From assembly GCA_946623755.1 (NCBI GenBank), contig CAMORK010000015.1, positions 1 through 45,678 on the forward strand: a stretch of DNA of 45,678 bases, given 5' to 3'. The DNA comes from an uncultured Butyrivibrio sp. GTDB taxonomy: Bacteria; Bacillota; Clostridia; Lachnospirales; Lachnospiraceae. Numbering within the stretch: the stretch's first letter is position 1; each line of letters opens with the position of its first letter. Positions 1-8,317 of this stretch are shown piece by piece. Below the pieces are notes generated by a model. That model did not search any database and was not told where the DNA came from. It saw only the letters and a program-made list of their open reading frames with translations. The position numbers and the translations under genes are program-made.

Positions 1-143
1 ATTACTCCATTTCTACTTATTACTACTGTTAACTCACAACATTTTAGACCATTAGCCCCGTACTTGCAAGTAAATATCTCCACGAAAAGAGGTAAAAAAA
101 GGTAGCGATAATGGCAGCCCCATAATGTGCGTTATTTCGATAT

Positions 144-206
144 ACAAAAAATCTTAAGAATTCTACAAAAAATCTTAAGAAATTTCGCAGGTAAATCTTA
201 AGATTT
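144..206. promoter_or_regulatory. Three phased TCTTAAGA palindromes upstream of the nuclease gene
   Basis: The 8-bp palindrome TCTTAAGA occurs at 152-159, 173-180 and 196-203. The first two lie in a direct repeat (ACAAAAAATCTTAAGAA at 144-160 and 165-181). The third extends to a perfect 14-bp palindrome, AAATCTTAAGATTT, at 193-206. Start-to-start distances are 21 and 23 bp, about two helical turns, so the sites face the same side of the DNA. They end about 100 bp before the preferred start of the next gene. An operator for a dimeric regulator is an inference from this geometry. Confidence 0.5.
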
Positions 207-303
207 AGGTGATAACATGTTTCTTGCGCTCCTTCAGAGCACTTTTGCCACATTCTGTGACAAGGCAGCATTCGCTGAATTTTCATCATATGAAAGGAAA
301 CAA

Positions 304-1254
304 ATGTATAAAGAAATTCAAATCAACACTAATGACCACATCACGCCGGCACAAGCCAAAAAGAGTATTTCAAAAATGAACCTGATTAACGGCTTCCTCT
401 TTGACAGCGCTCTTGAGCATGAGGATGAAGCAAAAATTATAGTTGGGAATATCCTGAAAGCTGTATTCTTCAGAAAATTCACAGTCCAATCAGTAACCTC
501 ACAGAAACCGCTTCAATCCATTGACACAAACTATCATGGCATAAGACTTGATGTTCTGATAACCGAAGACGATGACGGCAATAATCCAACCGCCACAGTT
601 TATGATATGGAAATGGAGGATCGGCCATCTGACAAGAATCACCTGCCAAAGCGCCTTAGATACTACAATGCTCTTCATGACACTAAAGCTCTTGAATCAG
701 GCGATGAGTATGATAAGCTTCCTGATTTCATATCCATAGTCATCTTATCCTATGATCCCTTTAACGCCGGAGACATGTACTATGAAGCAAAGACAACACT
801 GATCACTCACCCCCAGGTCAGTTATGAAAATGGTGTCAGAAGCATTTTCCTATACTGCAACGGAAAGCCCAATTTTAACACTCCAAACAGCAGGAGCAGG
901 ATCAATCAACTCCCAGAACATAGCAAAATGCTTCAGGAAATGCTAAAATATATAGTATCAGGGGAGAAACCAGTAGTTACCAATTCTGATATAGAAGAAA
1001 TCGACACCATAGTTACCAAGGTCAAAGGCCGAAAGGAGGTAACCATCGCTTATATGAGACAGTGGGATCGTGAACTATCAATCAAACGTGAAATCAGGCA
1101 AGAGGCCGCCCTCGAAATAATCCGATTCGGAAGAGAGGATGGAATATCGGATGGCAAAACTCGTGCACGTCTGAAAAAGAGCTTTGGTTACAACGACAAA
1201 ACCATCGACGAGCTCTTTGCCATAGTTGATGCAGAAGCATTAGTTAACAATTAA
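304..1254 (+). CDS. PD-(D/E)XK nuclease family transposase (Rpn/PDDEXK_2-like)
   Basis: The protein resembles the PD-(D/E)XK nuclease transposase family, stand-alone nucleases related to recombination-promoting Rpn proteins. It begins with the typical segment in which the target region is re-cloned from an ITPAQ-like start. The nuclease core shows the usual pattern: GIRLDV supplies the first acid (Asp83) and YDMEME supplies the following acidic cluster (around residues 101-105). The C-terminal third is charged and helical (KREIRQEAALEI), as is common in the family. I prefer the ATG at 304, which has an AAAGGAAA ribosome site and leaves the conserved domain at the N-terminus, giving 316 residues. 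An in-frame ATG at 217 with AGGTGA before it would add 29 residues that look non-conserved. The gene stands alone, is on the opposite strand from its neighbours, and has its own terminator. Such genes usually occur in many copies per genome. No terminal inverted repeats were found, so mobility is not shown. Confidence 0.8.
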   Translation: MYKEIQINTNDHITPAQAKKSISKMNLINGFLFDSALEHEDEAKIIVGNILKAVFFRKFTVQSVTSQKPLQSIDTNYHGIRLDVLITEDDDGNNPTATVYDMEMEDRPSDKNHLPKRLRYYNALHDTKALESGDEYDKLPDFISIVILSYDPFNAGDMYYEAKTTLITHPQVSYENGVRSIFLYCNGKPNFNTPNSRSRINQLPEHSKMLQEMLKYIVSGEKPVVTNSDIEEIDTIVTKVKGRKEVTIAYMRQWDRELSIKREIRQEAALEIIRFGREDGISDGKTRARLKKSFGYNDKTIDELFAIVDAEALVNN

Positions 1255-1286
1255 AGCTTCAGCCAAATGACATATTATGACAAGCC

Positions 1287-1325
1287 AAGCCCTGGACTGC
1301 AATTACAGCCCGGGGCTTCATTTTT
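1287..1325 (+). terminator. Rho-independent terminator of the nuclease gene
   Basis: AAGCCCTGG at 1287-1295 pairs with CCGGGGCTT at 1310-1318 (one G-T pair). An inner CTG/CAG pair extends the stem, and a short T-run follows at 1321-1325. It lies about 30 bp after the stop codon. Confidence 0.75.
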
Positions 1326-1377
1326 GCTTTATAGATACCGGCTTTTATAATTCAAATTATCTTTTATCCAAAACAAA

Positions 1378-1411
1378 ACCTCCGGACTGGAAAACTCCAG
1401 ATTCCGGAGGT
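1378..1411 (-). terminator. Rho-independent terminator of mgtE
   Basis: ACCTCCGGA at 1378-1386 pairs with TCCGGAGGT at 1403-1411, and the inner CTGGA/TCCAG also pairs. Read on the minus strand the stem is followed by TTTTGTTTT. It begins 12 bp after the mgtE stop. Confidence 0.8.
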
Positions 1412-1422
1412 AATTCTTTTTC

Positions 1423-2784
1423 TCACGCCACCAGATGCAGCATTCTTGTTGCGATGTTAAAGTAAACCAAGAGCGAGAGCGCATCAACAATTGTTGTAAT
1501 AAACGGGCTGGCCATAACTGCCGGGTCGAAGCCGACTTTGGATGCCAGCATAGGAAGGCAGCAGCCCACGAGCTTGGCGATAAGTACTACGAAGAGCAGT
1601 GTCAGACATATTACTGCAGCTACTAAAACAGATACTCTGTCCAGCAATAGCAATTTGGCAAAATTCGCAATCGCCAGTGTAAGTCCGCACAGTACAGCCA
1701 CTCTTATTTCCTTCCAGATGATCTTGAAGAGGTCTTCAAACTCAATCTCTTTTAGTGAAAGACCACGGATGATGGAAACACTTGCCTGGGAACCGGCATT
1801 TCCTCCGGTATCCATCAGCATCGGGATGTAAGCTGTAAGTACGACATAGGATGAGAGTGCATCCTCAAAGCCTGTGATTATGGCGCCCGTAAATGTGGCA
1901 CTGATCATGAGGAACAGCAGCCACGGTATTCTGTTTTTGTAAGTTTCAAATATACCAACCTTGGGATAGGGCTTGTCGGATGGCACGATAGCTGCCATCT
2001 TCTCGATATCCTCGGTAGCCTCTTCTTCCAGGATGTCCACTACGTCATCGATGGTGATGATTCCGACCATACGGGTCTCATTGTCGACTACAGGCATTGC
2101 AGTGAAGCCGTATTTCTGGAACATACGCGCTGCTTCTTCCTGGTCAGTCATGGTGTTGATACTGATGACATTGGTGTTCATGATGTCTCCGATGATATCA
2201 TCGGGCTTCATGATAAGCAGATATCTGAGAGCCACAGTACCTACCAGAATCTTCTGCTTGGTAACTACGTAGCAGATGTTGATGGTCTCTGAATCAACGC
2301 CCTTTTTCCTGATCCTCTCTATTGCCTCGCCGACAGTCATGTCTTCACGCAGGTCAACGTACTCCACAGTCATGATGGATCCGGCTGAATCCTCAGGGTA
2401 GCGAAGCAGGTGATTGATATCGGCCCTTGTCTCAGGGCTTGCATTGGCCAGGATGCGCTTAACAACGCTGGCAGGCATTTCCTCCAGCAGGTCTGTAGCA
2501 TCATCGGCCATCAGGTTTTCAATTATGTTGGAAGCTTCTCGGTCTGACATGGACTGAATGATATACTGCTGTACGTCCATTTCCAGATCGGCAAAAACAT
2601 CTGCCGCCATATCCTTAGGGAGGATTCTGAACATCTTAAGAGAATCCTCGTCTGCCATCTCACTCATTGCAGCAGCGATATCTACTGTGTTCATCTCCGA
2701 GATGGTCTGGCGAAGCAATGTGTATTGCCTGGATGATAGAAGTTCCTGAAGTGTTTCAACGAGAGTCTTTTCTTCTTTTTCCAT
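1423..2784 (-). CDS. mgtE: Magnesium channel/transporter MgtE
   Basis: This is an MgtE-family Mg2+ channel of the cytoplasmic membrane. At 453 residues it has the usual length. The N-terminal acidic helical domain (about residues 1-125) shows repeats such as RILPKDMAADVFADLE. Two CBS domains follow (about 127-255, with the GIITIDDVVDILEEEATEDI segment linking to the pore). The C-terminal pore domain has about five membrane segments, including the conserved MLMDTGGNAGSQ stretch that lines the pore. In this family the N and CBS domains bind Mg2+ and close the channel when cytoplasmic Mg2+ is high. The ATG at 2784 has a strong AAGGAGAT site. The gene is monocistronic and its leader is structured (see 2802-2876). 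Confidence 0.95.
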   Translation of the reverse strand: MEKEEKTLVETLQELLSSRQYTLLRQTISEMNTVDIAAAMSEMADEDSLKMFRILPKDMAADVFADLEMDVQQYIIQSMSDREASNIIENLMADDATDLLEEMPASVVKRILANASPETRADINHLLRYPEDSAGSIMTVEYVDLREDMTVGEAIERIRKKGVDSETINICYVVTKQKILVGTVALRYLLIMKPDDIIGDIMNTNVISINTMTDQEEAARMFQKYGFTAMPVVDNETRMVGIITIDDVVDILEEEATEDIEKMAAIVPSDKPYPKVGIFETYKNRIPWLLFLMISATFTGAIITGFEDALSSYVVLTAYIPMLMDTGGNAGSQASVSIIRGLSLKEIEFEDLFKIIWKEIRVAVLCGLTLAIANFAKLLLLDRVSVLVAAVICLTLLFVVLIAKLVGCCLPMLASKVGFDPAVMASPFITTIVDALSLLVYFNIATRMLHLVA

Positions 2785-2801
2785 GGTAATCTCCTTTGTA
2801 T

Positions 2802-2876
2802 GTGGTTTTTATGGTACTTCGACCGGGAGCAGAATCACTGCTACATAAATGTGAATCAGACTTCATTAAAAACCAC
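2802..2876 (-). promoter_or_regulatory. Structured 5' leader of mgtE
   Basis: In the mgtE leader, GTGGTTTTTA (2802-2811) pairs perfectly with TAAAAACCAC (2867-2876). This encloses 55 nt that contains a smaller AGCAG/CTGCT hairpin around 2829-2843. The base of the long stem is 17 bp from the mgtE start codon and close to its ribosome site. I compared it by eye with the Mg2+ M-box and the yybP-ykoY Mn2+ riboswitch and did not recognise either. The remaining intergenic DNA up to about 3060 is AT-rich, with a direct repeat TGTTAC at 3005 and 3014. Confidence 0.45.
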
Positions 2877-3151
2877 CACCTTTCTGTTGGAGATTAGTGC
2901 CTTGGAATATCTGCATAGAAAGCAGTAGCACTTCAGCACTCTTACTTTATCACAACTCAGAGAAAAAGTGTATAAATATAATAGGCAAATAAAAAATTAT
3001 AATTTGTTACGAATGTTACATATGTGTTCAAATATGAAATAATTAATAAAAAATTCAGAAAATAAACGCATTTTTATCACATAATACAATTACACTTATC
3101 TTGAGAACTCGTGAGGGGGTGTTTAACTAACACTGACAGGAGGTATCAAAA

Positions 3152-3304
3152 ATGGGAGAAATGAAGGGTTTGGCACAGTACGAGATCGATATGCTCAGGG
3201 AGAAGCTTCACGCAAAAGCACTTCATCGCAGAAATGTCTATTTTATGAAAAAAGAAGTTGAAAGAGAGACCCGGGAATTGAAAAAATTACTTAACACTCG
3301 TTAG
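3152..3304 (+). CDS. Small charged helical protein, 50 residues, unknown function
   Basis: This is a 50-residue reading frame starting ATG GGA GAA and ending TAG. It has a perfect AGGAGG at 3138-3143, 8 nt before the ATG, and a strong terminator 7 bp after the stop. The protein is highly charged (Lys, Arg and Glu dominate) and looks like one or two helices: IDMLREKLHAKALH, then MKKEVERETRELKKLL. It has no signal peptide, membrane segment or cysteines. A possible -10 (TACAAT, 3085-3090) lies upstream. I do not recognise a family. It lacks the SQELD-type signature of Spo0E phosphatases. Own ribosome site and terminator make a real gene likely. Confidence 0.7.
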   Translation: MGEMKGLAQYEIDMLREKLHAKALHRRNVYFMKKEVERETRELKKLLNTR

Positions 3305-3310
3305 GGGCAA

Positions 3311-3349
3311 AAAAATGAGGTGGCGATCATACATCGTCACCTCATTTTT
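3311..3349. terminator. Bidirectional terminator between the small gene and the deaminase fusion
   Basis: ATGAGGTGGCGAT pairs with ATCGTCACCTCAT (one mismatch) around a 5-nt loop. A-runs on the left and T-runs on the right make it work in both directions. It serves the 50-residue gene (plus) and ends the five-gene operon (minus). Confidence 0.85.
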
Positions 3350-3368
3350 ATTTCAGTGAGACAGTGTC

Positions 3369-5825
3369 TCACCCGTTTACGCCCTTCTGCAGTTCTTTGA
3401 TCCTTGCAACAAGGCCATTTTGTTCGTCGAAGGTAAATACGTAGCCACCCAGAGTGCTGGCCTTGGAGCGGAGGTTCTTGGAGTGGCTCCAGACAAGGAT
3501 CGCTGATTTGCCCTTGCCGTTACGAGCTTCCTGGATAAGGTTTCCCGCGGCGCTGTTGCCATCAAAAGCAACTACCATGGATGGGCGTCTCTCAAATATC
3601 TCGTAGTTAAAACTCTTGTAGATTCCCATTCCCTGAGATTCCGTTGACACTCTTATCTGAACAGGATAGGACATGAGCTTATCCCTCTCCTGCCCGGTCA
3701 CAAGAGCCGGAACAACTGCGTATATCCTGAATCCTTTCTTGTTGTGGTCCAAGAGATATTTCTCATACCCGGATACCTTGTGACCGATCACAAAGCACAC
3801 TTCATCGGGGCTTAAAAACTCAAGAAGGGCATCAAGCTCTTTTTTGCCTGCATCCGTAATTCTCGTCGCGCGATTCTCTGTGTTGAAGCTTCCGCCCAAT
3901 AATACAACCGGGAATCTGTCCCATGTGATATCACTGATCCTGTCCTTGAATTCCCTGTTGGAATCAAGTCTTTCTTCGCCGCCTGAGATATTTCCGGAGA
4001 TCCTTACCTTCTGCATCTTTTCAAGAAGGACTTCTTCCATGTCCCTTCCCTTAAGGAGTCTGTTAAAGGCTTCTTTCTTCTGCGAGTACGCATCCTGACT
4101 GGACTTTATGATGGCTGTCTCGGCATCCTTCATAAGCTTCAGCTCTGCATCCGTCAGACCAAGCATAGTCTTTAGTGAGAGCTCCTCATCTATGGAAGAC
4201 GTGCCGTAGAGCGCAGCACCGTCTGTTCCCTGCACACACCAGATTCCCTGCTTCAGGTACTGTTTGAGAGGATGGTCCTTGAGTGAATTTAAGTTGTTCA
4301 GTCTTACATTACTGGATATCTGAAACTCCAGCACCACCTTGTTTTCCTTGAGCTGAGCCAGAACTTCTTTTCCTTTTTTGGACCTTGGGCTGTAAGTATA
4401 AAGACCGTGTCCAAGCCTCATTCTTGGAATCTGCTGCCCCGGCGCCAGACAATCCCGTACGCAGGCTATGCTGTGCGCAATGTTATCTCTTAAGCTGTCG
4501 TTCTCACCGGCATGGACTCTTATGACAAAGCTTGGGTCCTTAGCTGCGATCTTCACAATCTCTTTAAACGCCGGCTTAAGAGTGATGATATCGTTTATCT
4601 CTTCTCCGACAAAATCGCAGCCCGCAACATAGGGATCAAGAGCCGTGGCCTTTAACACCTCCAGGTTCTGTTCCAGATAGTTGGCGGGAGTTACAGCATC
4701 TTTTACGATGGTGAGCGGAATCCTTCTGATAGCAGCAAGAAACCTGATCATGACGCCGGTCTCCTGATAAATCCTGGGCATAACGTCATGGACCTGGCGG
4801 AGCATATCGATGGATTCATACTTCTTAACAAGGGTAGTGTCACTGATCTCTGCATAGCACACGCCCTGCTTCTTGTAATTTCTTGCTATCCACAGGAGCT
4901 TATCCTGGAAGATGGTATTATTGCAATAATCCGGGTTCTCCCTGTCGCGGAGCATCTGCTTAAGATGTCTTTTTACATCCTCATCCGGGATCTGATCGAT
5001 TCCGGTAAGTTCAATCTTCTCCTCACTCTCTTTGCCTTTGCAAAAGACATATCGATATAGATAAACCTTCTCCAGATTTGTAAACACTGCCTGTCCGTCC
5101 TTGATGACAGCAAGCGAACCACGGATCTTGACAATGTTCATCTCTGCATTATCAAGGTTATTAAGGATAAGGTCAGCGAAGTTGATAAAGGTATTGTCGT
5201 CAATCTTTCTGTCCAGATACTTGCCCTTTAAGTCTGATGACGTCCACTGCCAGGCAACCTTTTTTCGCTGGGCAAGGACCTTTTCCCACTGGGCATTTGT
5301 AAGGCCGAGCTGCAGTTTTTTTACATAGTAAAGCGGATACCGTATCTGATGCGCAATCCCAAGCGCAATAAGAATATCGCCGGAGAGATTACCGTTCATA
5401 TGGGTATGAAGGTCACCGGCAAACTTAAGCTCTTTTCTGATATGAGTCTTAAAGACCGTTTTCTTAAGGTCAAAGTCCGGCTCCTTGGTCTGACTCATAA
5501 GTGTCTTAGCAATGGCAGGAATGGAGGCCTTTGTCTCCACCGTACCGTCCTGATAGATATATGCAACCTCGATATCACCGAGACTGAAGATATAGCATTC
5601 TTTATTGTCCGCATCCACAAAACACGGAACTTCTCCCCTTATCTCCAACATCCCATTTTCATTCTGCGAAAGCGGAAGAGAGCAGGTCTGAGCCAGGTTC
5701 CTTATAAGGTTTCCAGTGCCGTGATTGGGAGTTGAGAGCACAAACATAAGCCTGTCCAAATCTTTGTACAGGCTTACAATAATGTCTTTTTCGTTATCGA
5801 GGAAAAAGCAGGTGAAATATGTCAT
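3369..5825 (-). CDS. Adenosine/AMP deaminase-like enzyme fused to a SLOG-like nucleotide-binding domain
   Basis: This 818-residue protein has three parts. Residues 1-120 are an unrecognised N-terminal domain. Residues about 130-600 match the metal-dependent adenosine/AMP deaminase fold: HTH (His140, His142), VHAGEND (His438, catalytic Glu441), LGHG (His473) and GTDG (Asp535). The loop between the first two metal-site motifs is unusually long. Classical deaminases have two aspartates at the last motif, but here Gly536 replaces the second, which in mouse adenosine deaminase contacts the purine, so the substrate may differ. Residues about 635-800 look like a Rossmann-type SLOG/LOG domain: VVLLGGSFNTE near 640-650, a second strand CFVIGHKVSG, and MVVAFDGNSAAGN near 750-762. 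SLOG domains are known to bind or process nucleotides. It is the last gene of an operon, 12 bp after the FNR-like gene, with AAGGGGG as ribosome site. The protein appears cytoplasmic. Confidence 0.75.
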   Translation of the reverse strand: MTYFTCFFLDNEKDIIVSLYKDLDRLMFVLSTPNHGTGNLIRNLAQTCSLPLSQNENGMLEIRGEVPCFVDADNKECYIFSLGDIEVAYIYQDGTVETKASIPAIAKTLMSQTKEPDFDLKKTVFKTHIRKELKFAGDLHTHMNGNLSGDILIALGIAHQIRYPLYYVKKLQLGLTNAQWEKVLAQRKKVAWQWTSSDLKGKYLDRKIDDNTFINFADLILNNLDNAEMNIVKIRGSLAVIKDGQAVFTNLEKVYLYRYVFCKGKESEEKIELTGIDQIPDEDVKRHLKQMLRDRENPDYCNNTIFQDKLLWIARNYKKQGVCYAEISDTTLVKKYESIDMLRQVHDVMPRIYQETGVMIRFLAAIRRIPLTIVKDAVTPANYLEQNLEVLKATALDPYVAGCDFVGEEINDIITLKPAFKEIVKIAAKDPSFVIRVHAGENDSLRDNIAHSIACVRDCLAPGQQIPRMRLGHGLYTYSPRSKKGKEVLAQLKENKVVLEFQISSNVRLNNLNSLKDHPLKQYLKQGIWCVQGTDGAALYGTSSIDEELSLKTMLGLTDAELKLMKDAETAIIKSSQDAYSQKKEAFNRLLKGRDMEEVLLEKMQKVRISGNISGGEERLDSNREFKDRISDITWDRFPVVLLGGSFNTENRATRITDAGKKELDALLEFLSPDEVCFVIGHKVSGYEKYLLDHNKKGFRIYAVVPALVTGQERDKLMSYPVQIRVSTESQGMGIYKSFNYEIFERRPSMVVAFDGNSAAGNLIQEARNGKGKSAILVWSHSKNLRSKASTLGGYVFTFDEQNGLVARIKELQKGVNG

Positions 5826-5837
5826 AGAAACGCCCCC

Positions 5838-6572
5838 TTACTGAGAAACGTATATCTCCTTAAGACTATCGCGGTCCAGCACTCTGATCCTTGCGTGTCC
5901 GAGCCTCTCTATAAGGCCCTCCCTTTCCATTTCGCGGAGCTTTCTTGAAACGGTCTCGGTTCTGAGACTCACGCTGGCTGCGATATCATCGAGCTTTAAC
6001 ACAACATCGTCGTCGATACTTCTGTCGACTCTGTATAAAAGAAATCCCGCCAGCCTCGCCATAGGGTCCTTAGTAGAAAGAAGCATGTTCCTTTCATTGG
6101 CATCATGCAATTTCTTACTGAGAAGTATTATGGTATTCATGGCTGCATGGGGATCGTTGACAACCTTTATGAAATCATCCCTGTGTATCTGACAGATGGA
6201 CGCGTTGGTGAGACAGACAGCAGAATAGGGATAAATACTGCCGTCCAAAAACATACCTTCCCAGATAATATCGTGATCAGCAAGAATGGTTACTATCTGT
6301 TCCCTTCCAACCGAATCATATCTGCAGAGCTTGACTCTTCCCTTGCGGATAATACATATTGAATCAACAGGCTCGCCCTCTCTGAAGAGATAACTGTTCT
6401 TCTTGAGATTCTCATGGATAGAGTGCTCCATCAGGCTCACCTGGGCATTGACAGGAAGCCCCTCCATAAGGGGCACATTCTCGGTACAGAACCCTCCGCA
6501 TTCCTCGCAGATGTTAAGGCCCGAGATTCCTCTCTTTAATTCTTCTCCGATATTACCCATTCTTTTACCCAT
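5838..6572 (-). CDS. Crp/Fnr-family regulator with FNR-like cysteine set
   Basis: This is a 244-residue transcription regulator with an N-terminal cyclic-nucleotide-binding-like barrel (about 40-150) and a C-terminal winged helix (about 190-225, core IAASVSLRTETVSRKLREM). Cysteines at 22, 25 and 29 precede the barrel, and another lies at 120. E. coli FNR ligates its oxygen-labile 4Fe-4S cluster with Cys20, 23, 29 and 122, so a similar cluster is plausible here although the Cys spacing is CX2CX3C. Cys73, 83 and 127 are additional. The start overlaps the NUDIX stop by 8 bp (ATGGGTAA), so translation is probably coupled. A second in-frame ATG at 6560 is possible. Its targets are unknown, but position inside the operon suggests it controls the deaminase/NUDIX genes or is controlled with them. 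Confidence 0.85.
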   Translation of the reverse strand: MGKRMGNIGEELKRGISGLNICEECGGFCTENVPLMEGLPVNAQVSLMEHSIHENLKKNSYLFREGEPVDSICIIRKGRVKLCRYDSVGREQIVTILADHDIIWEGMFLDGSIYPYSAVCLTNASICQIHRDDFIKVVNDPHAAMNTIILLSKKLHDANERNMLLSTKDPMARLAGFLLYRVDRSIDDDVVLKLDDIAASVSLRTETVSRKLREMEREGLIERLGHARIRVLDRDSLKEIYVSQ

Positions 6573-7125
6573 TGATCCAACAGTAACAATATGCCTGAGT
6601 CCTTACAGCAAAAGGCTCCTTGGATAGAAGCTCTTTTACCTCGCTCTTGGTGTACCAGCGGGGCTCTATCTCCTCCTGAAAGGATGTGCTCTCGGAAAAA
6701 GTTCCTCCGGCAACTCCTACACAGCAGGCATTTCTCTCATTTGAAAAGCCGATAGCGCTGTAGCACGGTCCCCACCACTGGTCAATTCGTAAAATATCAA
6801 GTCCGGTCTCTTCCTTGAGTTCTCTCCTTGCAGCCTGCTCCGGAGTCTCACCCGGATCTATAAGGCCTGCCGGAAAGTTATAGACCCAGCTTCCGGTAGC
6901 CATTCTGAATTCTCTGTTAATAAGGATCTTCTCGCCGGACTCATCGTGCATGATGATGGCGACTGCATCCTCCTTGCCGTTCTGAAGGTCTTCAAAGCTC
7001 TTAAGATCAGGGTTTCTGCTTATCATCTCATAGACCTTCTCGTTGCCGTCCACCATCTTGTAATGCACATCGTAGCGATTGATGAACTTACCCTGCTCTT
7101 TCTTTTCTATATATTCAAATTCCAT
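6565..7125 (-). CDS. NUDIX hydrolase, ADP-ribose pyrophosphatase-like
   Basis: This 186-residue protein carries a perfect Nudix box. Gly87 is followed five residues later by Glu93, and RELKEETGL spans 101-109. The preceding segment (VYNFPAGLIDPGE) and overall length fit the ADP-ribose/NDP-sugar pyrophosphatase branch, which cleaves nucleoside diphosphate-X compounds to NMP and phospho-X. That substrate is an inference from family resemblance. It lies between a serine hydrolase gene (12 bp gap) and the FNR-like gene (8-bp overlap). Its ribosome site CGGAG overlaps the upstream stop codon. Being next to a deaminase/SLOG-like fusion supports a role in nucleotide or dinucleotide processing. Confidence 0.85.
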   Translation of the reverse strand: MEFEYIEKKEQGKFINRYDVHYKMVDGNEKVYEMISRNPDLKSFEDLQNGKEDAVAIIMHDESGEKILINREFRMATGSWVYNFPAGLIDPGETPEQAARRELKEETGLDILRIDQWWGPCYSAIGFSNERNACCVGVAGGTFSESTSFQEEIEPRWYTKSEVKELLSKEPFAVRTQAYCYCWING

Positions 7126-7137
7126 TTCTAAACTCCG

Positions 7138-8292
7138 TTAACATGCACCGTATACAATCTGCTTGAGTCCTCTTATGAAGCTGTAGTCACAGCCTCCCTC
7201 AATCTGCTGCATGTATATAAATATAAGTTCCTCATTCGGGTCAACAAAGAAGTATGTTCCGCCACTGCCGTCCCAGCCAAACTCTCCGATACTGCCGTTG
7301 GAGACTGCCTTAGCCGGATCAGTGAGGATCCTGAAGAAATTGCCGTAGTCATATCCGATACATGACTCAAAATCAAGCGTTGTGCGCTGCTGGGCACTCA
7401 GCTGCGGAGATGTCATAAATTCAAAGGTTCTCCTGCCGATAAGCTCCTTGCCGTGGTAAGATCCCTTATTCAAAAGCATCTGTGCAAAGTGGGCATAATC
7501 AGCCGCAGTGGAATAAAGACCTGCTCCGCCTCTTTCAAACCACGGATCTCTTGAAGGATTCTCCATCTGCATGCGTCTTCTTACATCGTCCTCGGCCCTG
7601 ACTACCTTGCCGTTTTTATCTCTTCTGTAAAGAACTGCTGCCCTGAACTCTTTTCCCTCATCAATCTTGAATCCGGTGTCTTCCATGTTAAGCGGCGTGA
7701 AGATTTCTTTTTTGAAAAACTCAGACAGGCTCTTGCCCGTAATAACCTCAATTATTCCGCCCAGAATATCTGCTGAATATCCGTATCTGAAATACTCTCC
7801 GGGCTCAAAAGCAACTCCCGCCTCTGCAAGCTTGTTGCAAATATCGACATTGCTCTTTAAGATTCCTGATTCTCTCTGAGCTCTGGCCTCTTTGACAATC
7901 TTAGCCATAAGTCTCTCGGCTTCGCCAAAGTCTCCCGGCATCACGATACCGGATGTCATATTCAAAAGATCTTTTACAGTAATAGGGATCTGCGCCCTTT
8001 TGATACCTTCGGATGAAACCACATTTACCTTCTCATATGCCGGAAGGTAATCCGAAACCCTGCTCATAAGATCCAGATCTCCGCGCTCATACAGGATCAT
8101 GGCTGCCAGTGCAGTAACAGGCTTGGTCATGCTGAATATCTTGTAGATGCTGTCCTCTCTGTCAGGTTCGTAGTGGTTTTCGTAAACTCTTTTGCCCTTA
8201 TGTTCAACAATTATCTTGGCGCCCTGAAGTGCGCCTGCTTCTCTCTGTTTCTCTATTAATGTGTCAAGCCTGTTCAGCTTTCTAATGTTCAT
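7138..8292 (-). CDS. Serine hydrolase, beta-lactamase class C / esterase EstB family
   Basis: This is a 384-residue member of the beta-lactamase-related serine hydrolases (class C, DD-peptidase and esterase group). The nucleophile motif SMTK is at residues 54-57. The second motif YGYS appears in FRYGYSADILGG, and the C-terminal FGWDGSGGTYFFVDP matches the region that carries the third active-site motif in family VIII esterases. There is no signal peptide, so it is probably a cytoplasmic esterase rather than a periplasmic lactamase or cell-wall enzyme. The ATG at 8292 is chosen because the homologous region starts there. The frame stays open upstream to 8610, but that stretch lies inside the preceding gene and is an antisense-type artefact. 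It sits 25 bp after the transporter gene and 12 bp before the NUDIX gene. Confidence 0.85.
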   Translation of the reverse strand: MNIRKLNRLDTLIEKQREAGALQGAKIIVEHKGKRVYENHYEPDREDSIYKIFSMTKPVTALAAMILYERGDLDLMSRVSDYLPAYEKVNVVSSEGIKRAQIPITVKDLLNMTSGIVMPGDFGEAERLMAKIVKEARAQRESGILKSNVDICNKLAEAGVAFEPGEYFRYGYSADILGGIIEVITGKSLSEFFKKEIFTPLNMEDTGFKIDEGKEFRAAVLYRRDKNGKVVRAEDDVRRRMQMENPSRDPWFERGGAGLYSTAADYAHFAQMLLNKGSYHGKELIGRRTFEFMTSPQLSAQQRTTLDFESCIGYDYGNFFRILTDPAKAVSNGSIGEFGWDGSGGTYFFVDPNEELIFIYMQQIEGGCDYSFIRGLKQIVYGAC

Positions 8293-8317
8293 AACACGTT
8301 TTCCCCGGTAAAAATAT

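Noticed and set aside
1277-1465. Small plus-strand gene after the nuclease
   Set aside because: It runs through two terminators and into the antisense of mgtE, and no ribosome site precedes it.
2785-2960. M-box or yybP-ykoY riboswitch upstream of mgtE
   Set aside because: Conserved core sequences I recall for these classes are absent; only generic stems are seen.
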